This document shows, piece by piece, positions 1 to 4,126 of a stretch of 5,836 bases of DNA. The stretch's first letter is position 1. Every line of letters begins with the position of its first letter. Below the pieces are notes generated by a model. It did no database searches and was not told the origin of the DNA. It was given only the letters and a program-made list of their open reading frames with translations. The DNA is taken from assembly GCA_012520015.1 (NCBI GenBank), contig JAAYPD010000197.1:1-5836 (forward strand), read 5' to 3'. The stretch is from Methanomicrobiales archaeon. GTDB taxonomy: Archaea; Halobacteriota; Methanomicrobia; Methanomicrobiales; Methanospirillaceae. The position numbers and the translations under genes were made by a program.

Positions 1-170
1 CATTGGCATACATGATATTAGAAACTATCTCGTGTTTTGTCAGGTAATTTCCTTCTGCATATTGTGATCTTTGGCAAAAGCAATTATCCGGCTTTCAATG
101 ATCAATCTTCCTTATGCCATAAAGGGAGCCCTGTAATTTGCGCACATGGAAAATCTCAATAATTATGGAG

Positions 171-187
171 TAAAATAAAAATAAAAG
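171..187 (-). terminator. T-rich terminator of the histone gene
   Basis: Directly after the histone stop codon the minus strand reads CTTTTATTTTTATTTTA, three T-runs in 17 bases with no stem-loop needed. Oligo-T tracts of this kind are the usual intrinsic terminators of archaeal RNA polymerase. The position right after the stop supports the call. Confidence 0.6.
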
Positions 188-397
188 TTATCCGACGGAC
201 TTTGCCGCCATCTCAACATCTTCTTCCTTGATCGTTTTTCTTCCTGCGTGCTGGGCAAGCTTAAATGCCTCCCTTGCAAGATTCCCGATATAGTCCTCTG
301 CTTTCTCTACTAATACCGCCGCTGCATCGCTTCCGACACGCTCAGCCCCATTGGTTTTTGCAATTCTGACAACTGCTGCTACTGGCAGGTCTGACAT
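188..397 (-). CDS. Archaeal histone (HMf-like, single histone fold)
   Basis: This 69-residue protein is one complete histone fold, the usual length for archaeal histones of the HMfA/HMfB type. The N-terminal part has the hallmark pattern DLPVAAVVRIAKTNGAERV (helix 1 and first DNA-binding loop). The long central helix runs from about Asp24 to Gln49, and the C-terminal helix carries the KTIKEEDVEMAAK segment that contacts DNA and forms the dimer. Such proteins dimerise and wrap DNA into nucleosome-like or extended rod-like particles. There is no N- or C-terminal tail. The gene stands alone with its own TATA box and T-rich terminator, as expected for an abundant chromatin protein. The start at 397 is chosen because the fold begins immediately there and the predicted transcript start lies only about 8 bases upstream. 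A good Shine-Dalgarno sequence is lacking (GGGGTAGTG is the nearest), consistent with a very short leader. Whether paralogues exist elsewhere cannot be seen. Confidence 0.96.
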   Translation of the reverse strand: MSDLPVAAVVRIAKTNGAERVGSDAAAVLVEKAEDYIGNLAREAFKLAQHAGRKTIKEEDVEMAAKSVG

Positions 398-415
398 AAC
401 ACTACCCCAAATTTA

Positions 416-423
416 GGTTAACC
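416..423. promoter_or_regulatory. GGTTAACC palindrome in the histone promoter
   Basis: A perfect 8-bp palindrome lies between the histone TATA box and the predicted transcript start. A repressor bound here would block polymerase loading, but an 8-bp palindrome can also arise by chance. The operator role is inference only. Confidence 0.25.
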
Positions 424-427
424 GTGA

Positions 428-436
428 TATATATAA
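428..436 (-). promoter_or_regulatory. TATA box of the histone gene
   Basis: The minus strand reads TTATATATA here, close to the archaeal TATA consensus. An A-rich stretch just upstream (TAAACCA) may be the BRE. The centre of the box lies about 35 bases before the ATG. With the usual spacing of about 26 bases the transcript would begin near 405, giving a leader of about 8 bases. Confidence 0.7.
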
Positions 437-492
437 TGGTTTAGTCTGAACTTCGATCTTTTCAATTACCATTTCAACAGATTCAAAAATTC

Positions 493-511
493 TGCCTGAA
501 ACCTCCAGGCA
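493..511. repeat. Short inverted repeat between divergent genes
   Basis: TGCCTG (493-498) and CAGGCA (506-511) form a perfect 6-bp inverted repeat with a 7-base loop, followed on the plus strand by TTTT. It lies in the middle of the 207-bp gap between the histone and regulator promoters, outside both core promoters. It could be a regulator binding site or a small stem-loop. I have no direct evidence for either. Confidence 0.3.
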
Positions 512-547
512 TTTTGGGGTAACAATCATCTCAGCTTGCAAAGATAT

Positions 548-562
548 CCGAAGATTTATTTA
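548..562 (+). promoter_or_regulatory. Probable BRE/TATA of the winged-helix regulator
   Basis: CCGAAGATTTATTTA combines a purine-rich BRE-like part with a TTTATTTA box. Transcription would start near 583-586, leaving a leader of about 20 bases that includes the GAGGGGG ribosome binding site. The other AT-rich candidate at 571-578 would start transcription after the ribosome binding site, so it is less likely. Confidence 0.45.
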
Positions 563-593
563 CTCTCTCATATATTATTCACATAATAGAATA

Positions 594-600
594 GAGGGGG
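594..600 (+). promoter_or_regulatory. Ribosome binding site that decides the regulator start
   Basis: GAGGGGG ends 4 bases before the ATG at 605 but only 1 base before the in-frame TTG at 602. The spacing favours the ATG as start. Confidence 0.55.
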
Positions 601-604
601 ATTG

Positions 605-994
605 ATGGGGGGCGACAATATCCTGCACTTCTCCACCGAGGATGAGGAGATTGCAGATTTATTCTGGAGTATCGGGCTTAAGCGGAACAGTGCCCTGGTG
701 CTGACACTCATGATAAAGGACGTGGATTTCACCTCCCGTGATATTGAGCGGATGATTGATCTGCGCCAGCCTGAAGTGAGCATTGCAATAACCGATCTTA
801 TGAAAAGGGGTTGGGTTCATATCGTTCTGCAGATAACGCAGAATAAAGGAAGGCCGATCAAAGTGTATCATGTTTCAAGATCTCTTGATGAGATTCTTGA
901 TGAATTAAAAGAGTCCGTTATCAAAATATATGAACAGAAATGTGATGAGATAGAAGAGGTCAGGAGATTGGTGCATGACAAAATGGCCCTGTGA
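605..994 (+). CDS. Winged-helix transcriptional regulator (COG4738-like)
   Basis: A 129-residue protein with an N-terminal helix (about 16-38, FWSIGLKRNSALVLTLMI), a helix-turn-helix (about 43-70) and a wing with the basic turn QNKGRPIKVYHVS (80-91). The C-terminal helix from about 93 to 124 is rich in Glu and Lys and probably dimerises. The recognition helix contains LRQPEVSIA, which I associate with the small predicted regulators of methanogens in COG4738, related to the TrmB and MarR winged-helix groups. I recognise the family but not a target or ligand. No ligand domain is present, so it may sense through partner contacts or simply autoregulate. It is a single gene, divergent from the histone gene and convergent with the OsmC-like gene; either could be a target, but this is a guess. 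The start at 605 follows from the ribosome binding site. An in-frame TTG at 602 would add one Met. Confidence 0.82.
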   Translation: MGGDNILHFSTEDEEIADLFWSIGLKRNSALVLTLMIKDVDFTSRDIERMIDLRQPEVSIAITDLMKRGWVHIVLQITQNKGRPIKVYHVSRSLDEILDELKESVIKIYEQKCDEIEEVRRLVHDKMAL

Positions 995-1006
995 GATGTG
1001 ATGATT

Positions 1007-1044
1007 AAAAAATTTTGATGAAAGGGCCTGGTAACCCAAGCCCT
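1007..1044 (-). terminator. Stem-loop and T-tract after the OsmC-like gene
   Basis: AGGGC (1023-1027) pairs with GCCCT (1040-1044), and an inner TGG/CCA extends the stem after one mismatch, leaving the loop TAAC. On the minus strand the stem runs into CCCTTT and then a T6 run (1007-1012). It begins one base past the OsmC-like stop codon. The convergent regulator gene ends at 994 and reads through AAAAAATTTT, so the element may serve both genes. Confidence 0.5.
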
Positions 1045-1045
1045 C

Positions 1046-1543
1046 CTATCTTAAAATCTCGTGTTCCCAGGTCATCTTAGACGTCTCTCCAAAGATGACT
1101 GCAATGGGACAGAGTAAATTCATAGTCCTGGACAGGGTATCTGAGATTGTTGAATCATCACAGTCACATTCCAGTGTGATAAAATGATGGACGGTTTCGA
1201 ACGTTGCGGGAAGGTCCTGTCTCCTGGTTGCAGTCGTCCTGATCTGAAGTTCTTTCGGCCGGATACCTTTATCGCCAAGGTCCAGGAGGATTTTTATCCC
1301 GATGCAGCCGCCCAGGGATGCAAAAAGATAATCAATAGGGTTTGGTATCGTTCCGCCACCGCCAAGGTGAACATGTGCATCAATTGGAATTACAAGGCCG
1401 GTGCTGGTATGGGCAGAAAAGCTCATATCTCCTTCGTGCATGACCGTCATGGTTACTGGCTTGAACTCCATCCTGGCCGGATCCCAGGAGATTTCATTAC
1501 TCATACATACACGTGTTTTTGGACAGGGCAAAAAAGTTGGCAT
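1046..1543 (-). CDS. OsmC/Ohr-like protein
   Basis: Proteins of the OsmC/Ohr superfamily are dimeric and usually reduce organic or other peroxides with two conserved cysteines. Both are visible here: Cys80 in the helix segment SLGGCIGIKI and Cys145 in NLLCPIA. The family-typical proline/acidic stretch PNPIDYLFASLGGC precedes the first Cys. The length fits: 165 residues from the first ATG, or 152 from Met14 (codon at 1504-1502), against about 140 for most members. The first 13 residues contain two extra Cys (CPKTRVC) and lie before the fold, and neither start has a convincing Shine-Dalgarno sequence, so the start is uncertain. There is a second extra Cys pair at 126/128 (ECDC). No signal peptide is seen, so a cytoplasmic role in oxidative-stress defence is likely. 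It looks closer to the YhfA-like branch than to Ohr, so peroxidase activity is inferred from the family and not shown. Confidence 0.85.
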   Translation of the reverse strand: MPTFLPCPKTRVCMSNEISWDPARMEFKPVTMTVMHEGDMSFSAHTSTGLVIPIDAHVHLGGGGTIPNPIDYLFASLGGCIGIKILLDLGDKGIRPKELQIRTTATRRQDLPATFETVHHFITLECDCDDSTISDTLSRTMNLLCPIAVIFGETSKMTWEHEILR

Positions 1544-1710
1544 GGGGCAGACTGCTTACCACGTGATAATCTGCATGGATGTCATGGTTGATCTGGGTAA
1601 TTTTTCCAAACAAGAGCAGGCCAGGCAGATCATGGCATGCATTGATACATCTGACAGGTGAAAAAGAACGATGTTTGCAAAGATTGATTTCATCATGTAT
1701 GAATCGAACC

Positions 1711-1716
1711 AGGAGA
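1711..1716 (+). promoter_or_regulatory. Strong ribosome binding site of the ABC ATPase
   Basis: AGGAGA lies 4 bases before the ATG at 1721 and matches the archaeal 16S anti-Shine-Dalgarno sequence well. It fixes the start. I could not find a convincing TATA box in the 177-bp gap between this gene and the divergent OsmC-like gene. Confidence 0.75.
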
Positions 1717-1720
1717 TAAC

Positions 1721-2509
1721 ATGAACAAGCCACCATATTTTGTGGATTTTCAAAATATCACGGTTGCACATAATACAACAACAATACTCCATTCAATATC
1801 GGTACAGATTCCTGATGGAGAGCATGTCGCCATCCTTGGCCCGAACGGCTCTGGAAAATCCACTTTTATCAGGACACTTTTAAGAGAACTATACCCGGTC
1901 TATTCAGAGACTGGTTCGGTTTTTAAGATATGGGGCCAGGAGACCTGGGATGTCTTCTCTCTCCGGTCTCATTTCGGGTATGTATCCCAGGACCTGCAGC
2001 TCACATTTACCAGGAATATTCCAGGGAGGGAAGTCATACTTTCAGGTTTTTTCAGCAGCATTGGTCTTTTCTTTCATACCATTACACCGGAGATGGAGAG
2101 AAAGGCTGACGATATATGCAGACTTTTAGAGATTGAACACCTTGCAGACCGACCGTTTTCCAGGATGTCAACCGGGGAAGCCAGAAGATTTCTCATAGGC
2201 CGGGCGCTCGTACATGACCCAAAGGTACTGATCCTTGATGAACCTTCAAACAGTCTTGACCTGAGTGCACTACACATGCTTCGAAGAGCCATGAGAAGAG
2301 CTGCATCAGAGACGGTCATCATCCTTGTCACTCATTCTCTCCAGGACATCATTCCTGAGATAAAACGGGTGATCCTTTTTAAAGACGGCACAATTTTTCT
2401 TGACGGACAAAAAGAAGATGTCCTGTCAGATGAGTCGATAAGTGCAGTTTATGATGTTCCGGTCAATATCATCAATGATAAAGGATATTATTACGCAACC
2501 GGGTATTAA
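1721..2509 (+). CDS. ABC ATPase, ModF/PhrA-like (COG1119), stand-alone
   Basis: This 262-residue protein is a single complete ABC nucleotide-binding domain. Visible motifs are Walker A GPNGSGKST (40-48), the Q-loop glutamine in YVSQD (Gln90), the signature MSTGE (149-153) in place of LSGGQ, Walker B VLILDEP (169-175) with catalytic Glu174, the D-loop SLDL (178-181) and the switch His205 in LVTHS. The segment VILSGFFSSIGLFF before the helical subdomain and the signature continued by ARRFLIGRALVHDPK are what I know from COG1119, annotated as ModF/photorepair PhrA. All catalytic residues are present, so it should hydrolyse ATP. No permease or binding-protein gene lies next to it, and there is no membrane segment, so a classical import role is not supported here. 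It may use a permease encoded elsewhere or do a non-transport job. The substrate is unknown. Confidence 0.88.
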   Translation: MNKPPYFVDFQNITVAHNTTTILHSISVQIPDGEHVAILGPNGSGKSTFIRTLLRELYPVYSETGSVFKIWGQETWDVFSLRSHFGYVSQDLQLTFTRNIPGREVILSGFFSSIGLFFHTITPEMERKADDICRLLEIEHLADRPFSRMSTGEARRFLIGRALVHDPKVLILDEPSNSLDLSALHMLRRAMRRAASETVIILVTHSLQDIIPEIKRVILFKDGTIFLDGQKEDVLSDESISAVYDVPVNIINDKGYYYATGY

Positions 2510-2532
2510 CCAATGAACTGATGCGTAACCTG

Positions 2533-2541
2533 ATAAAAATA
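2533..2541 (-). terminator. T-rich terminator of the RRM gene
   Basis: The minus strand reads TATTTTTAT about 16 bases after the RRM stop codon. It lies in the 47-bp gap to the convergent ABC gene. No comparable T-run exists on the plus strand for that gene. Confidence 0.45.
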
Positions 2542-2556
2542 GAGGTAGTGGTAAGT

Positions 2557-2868
2557 TTAGTACCGTCTTCTGTTAAAGCCGCCGCCAGAGCCGCCAAATC
2601 CGCCGGTACGGTTTCCACCAAAGTCACGGCGTGGCTGCATCGGACGGGCTTCATCGATACGCATTGTTCTTCCGCCAAATTCGGTATCGTTGAGGGCATC
2701 AAGTGCTGCCTGGGCCTCCTCCGGAGTTCCCATCTCGACAAATCCAAAACCTTTGTTCTCAATAATTTTTGTGCTCACGACTTCACCATAGGATGAGAAG
2801 AGTTCGCTGAGCTGGCTTTCGTTTGTGGAGTAGGGCAGATTGCCTACGTATAATTTCTTTCCTTCCAT
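2557..2868 (-). CDS. RRM-type RNA-binding protein with Gly/Arg-rich tail
   Basis: A 103-residue protein with one RNA recognition motif over about 4-76. RNP2 is LYVGNL (6-11) and RNP1 is KGFGFVEM (39-46), so the three aromatic RNA-stacking positions Tyr7, Phe41 and Phe43 are intact. After the RRM comes a short tail from about 77 to 103, rich in Gly, Arg and Phe (GGFGGSGGGF and a final RRRY), as in glycine-rich bacterial and plant RNA-binding proteins. Single-RRM proteins of this shape are common in cyanobacteria and other bacteria, where some are cold-induced, but in archaea they are uncommon and patchy, which suggests old transfer from bacteria. It probably binds single-stranded RNA and acts as an RNA chaperone. 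No target is visible. A weak AAGGGA lies about 7 bases before the ATG. The upstream gap is long and structured, hinting at leader-based control. It is convergent with the ABC gene and not in an operon. Confidence 0.93.
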   Translation of the reverse strand: MEGKKLYVGNLPYSTNESQLSELFSSYGEVVSTKIIENKGFGFVEMGTPEEAQAALDALNDTEFGGRTMRIDEARPMQPRRDFGGNRTGGFGGSGGGFNRRRY

Positions 2869-2903
2869 AATGGTCCCTTATCCGGACTTTTGCATAACTG
2901 TTG

Positions 2904-2932
2904 GGCCGCAGTGATCAGGATCACATTGCGCC
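2904..2932 (-). promoter_or_regulatory. Stem-loop upstream of the RRM gene
   Basis: A perfect inverted repeat GTGATC (2911-2916) / GATCAC (2919-2924) is extended outward by CGCA (2907-2910) with TGCG (2927-2930) and GG (2904-2905) with CC (2931-2932), with one 1-base and one 2-base bulge. As RNA it would form a stem of about 11 bp with loop CAGG (CCTG on the minus strand). It ends 36 bases before the RRM ATG, so it lies in its leader if transcription begins farther upstream. Otherwise it is a DNA palindrome in the promoter. No T-run follows, so it is not an intrinsic terminator. Confidence 0.5.
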
Positions 2933-3020
2933 AGAGAATTACCAAGAATAGCAGTGAGATACCCTTTCGAATTGAACGAGAACTTTCAAAAACTATTGTC
3001 AGAATTTACTCTTTCGTCTG

Positions 3021-3029
3021 CATATACAA
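3021..3029 (-). promoter_or_regulatory. Candidate TATA box for the RRM gene
   Basis: The minus strand reads TTGTATATG, the best TATA-like string I see in the long gap. It would start transcription near 2998 and give a leader of about 130 bases containing the stem-loop. A competing box, TTATGCAAA (2889-2897), would give an almost leaderless mRNA and leave the stem-loop outside the transcript. Neither is certain. Confidence 0.3.
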
Positions 3030-3227
3030 ATTGTCAGTTGAGGATAAAAGGTTTGTCTTAATCCAGTAATATTATCCGCATTTTTGAGAAACTGAATAAT
3101 ATGGACGGGTGAATTCTGATTTGGTGACTGGGTGTGAAAAATTTGCCTTCATCTAACGAGACAGGGTTTTTACCGGGTATTATCTCCCTGCCAGTTCTTT
3201 CCCTGTTTCATGACTTTAAATTGTGAA

Positions 3228-3247
3228 CTGACCCAAAAAATGGTCAG
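3228..3247 (-). terminator. Terminator of the QueG-like gene, inside an inverted repeat
   Basis: On the minus strand a T6 run (3235-3240) follows the stop codon by 3 bases. It lies in the loop of a perfect 6-bp inverted repeat, CTGACC (3228-3233) / GGTCAG (3242-3247), which overlaps the stop codon. The T-run fits an archaeal terminator; the stem may or may not matter. Confidence 0.45.
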
Positions 3248-4065
3248 GCTTTATCCCTCCGTGTCACATCTTCACTCCCATAAGATCTGACATGGTCCCA
3301 TGCAGAATGATATCTCTTCCATCTCTCTGTATCGTCATATATTCTGGTATCGGTCCTGTCAAATAATACCCTGTCCGTCCCCACCGGGCAGACCCTGATG
3401 CAGATTCCGCAAGGGGATCGTCGCTCAGAATTCAGAAGGGCACTTCTGTCTGCACATGCCTTTTTATCGGTTAATGAATCAGGGTAATCATCTTCAGACA
3501 GGGCATTGACTGGGCAGGCATGAACACAGGCATTACATCTGGTGCACACGGACTTTTCCATAACTGGATCTGGGGGAATGACTGCACTGGTAAGAACAGT
3601 TCCAAACCTGACCCGGGGTCCCCATTGTTCAGTTAAAACCATGTTATTTCTTCCAAATGTTCCAAGTCCTGCAATAACCGCGGCATGGCGGTGTGAAAAG
3701 AAGGCAACCGGGTTTTTTTGCAGTACCCTGATACTTCCGTACCCGTCACGAGGTACTGACACAGATGAAAAACCGTGAGAGTTTAAAAGTGATGCAATCC
3801 GCCAGGTATGCTGATCGATAAGGCTGTTCACCGTCTTATACTCTTCATGGTACCAGATCGAAGGGGCTGACTCAACAACAGGTAGGTGAACAGGAAGCCC
3901 GATAACAATCACACTCTTTGCTTCAGGGTATATCGAAGCAGGAAAAAATTCTTCAGGAACCCAGGGCTCAAATAAGGGCTGCTCCCACCGGTGGACATCA
4001 GCAAATCCCACGCAGGATATCCCAAGTTCTCTGCACTCATGGATGATGAGATCCCTGACAGACAT
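3244..4065 (-). CDS. QueG-like double [4Fe-4S] protein (COG1600-like)
   Basis: This 273-residue protein resembles the epoxyqueuosine reductase/reductive dehalogenase superfamily. The cobalamin-type fold region includes RHAAVIAGLGTFGRNN and, just after it, GPRVRFGTVLT. Two ferredoxin-like motifs follow, near 174-184 (CTRCNACVHACP) and 204-226 (a lone Cys, then CGICIRVCP), giving eight Cys for two [4Fe-4S] clusters. It is cytoplasmic, without signal peptide. In an ungapped alignment on AGLG, the catalytic Asp of true QueG (in VDTAPV-like segments) is replaced by Pro, and archaea are expected to make archaeosine and not queuosine. A QueG reaction is therefore unlikely, and the substrate is unknown; a corrinoid-linked reduction is a family-based guess. 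I chose Met at 4065 because AAAGGAGATG lies just before it. The upstream ATG at 4086 would encode that Shine-Dalgarno as Lys-Gly-Asp and add 7 residues. The chemoreceptor gene lies 54 bp upstream on the same strand. Confidence 0.82.
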   Translation of the reverse strand: MSVRDLIIHECRELGISCVGFADVHRWEQPLFEPWVPEEFFPASIYPEAKSVIVIGLPVHLPVVESAPSIWYHEEYKTVNSLIDQHTWRIASLLNSHGFSSVSVPRDGYGSIRVLQKNPVAFFSHRHAAVIAGLGTFGRNNMVLTEQWGPRVRFGTVLTSAVIPPDPVMEKSVCTRCNACVHACPVNALSEDDYPDSLTDKKACADRSALLNSERRSPCGICIRVCPVGTDRVLFDRTDTRIYDDTERWKRYHSAWDHVRSYGSEDVTRRDKA

Positions 4066-4074
4066 ACCAGAAAC

Positions 4075-4080
4075 ATCTCC
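4075..4080 (-). promoter_or_regulatory. Ribosome binding site that decides the QueG-like start
   Basis: GGAGAT on the minus strand lies 9 bases before the ATG at 4065. It sits inside the coding frame if translation began at the ATG at 4086, which itself has only T-rich sequence and no ribosome binding site upstream. Confidence 0.6.
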
Positions 4081-4087
4081 TTTCATG

Positions 4088-4101
4088 TAATAAAAAAGAA
4101 G
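4088..4101 (-). terminator. T-rich terminator of the chemoreceptor gene
   Basis: CTTCTTTTTTATTA on the minus strand starts 18 bases after the chemoreceptor stop codon. It is a good archaeal oligo-T terminator, and separates the two same-strand genes at least partly. Confidence 0.5.
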
Positions 4102-4115
4102 TGATCATCTGGTCT

Positions 4116-4126
4116 GGTATTATACC
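4116..4126 (-). promoter_or_regulatory. Candidate TATA box of the QueG-like gene
   Basis: GGTATAATACC, a near-perfect palindrome overlapping the chemoreceptor stop codon, contains TATAATA. Transcription would start near 4094, leaving a leader of about 29 bases with the GGAGAT site. A TTTTTATTA string at 4088-4096 is an alternative but would give no leader. Confidence 0.35.

Larger units (their letters stand above)
2869..3243. other. 375-bp gap without a gene
   Basis: No open frame of convincing length, start or codon use lies here on either strand. It holds the RRM stem-loop, two TATA-like strings for the RRM gene and a direct repeat ATTGTCAG at 2995-3002 and 3030-3037. It also has an AT-rich inverted repeat with 7-bp arms (3069-3075 and 3096-3102), and near its right end the terminator of the QueG-like gene. 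I see nothing more that I can name in 3106-3227. Confidence 0.6.

Noticed and set aside
1..67. Possible tail of a gene entering from the left edge (plus strand, frames ending at 47 or 67), or a minus-strand start at CAT 1-3
   Set aside because: The visible peptides are 14-21 residues with no recognisable motif, and the CAT has no ribosome binding site before it. Nothing decides between them.
1184..1591. Plus-strand open frame opposite the OsmC-like gene
   Set aside because: It overlaps the OsmC-like coding region, has no family signature, and its start lacks a ribosome binding site.
1497..1792. Two overlapping minus-strand frames across the OsmC-like/ABC intergenic region
   Set aside because: They overlap the start of the ABC gene or the N-terminus of the OsmC-like gene, and encode Cys/Ile-rich sequence with no domain or ribosome binding site.
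2521..2796. Plus-strand open frame opposite the RRM gene
   Set aside because: The minus-strand RRM has both RNP motifs; the plus-strand frame has no recognisable domain, and its Ala/Arg-rich part is the complement of the Gly-rich tail.
3062..3105. AT-rich inverted repeat as a possible attachment site or small RNA
   Set aside because: The arms are only 7 bp of A and T with a 20-bp spacer, and no integrase, tRNA or promoter is nearby. Chance explains it.
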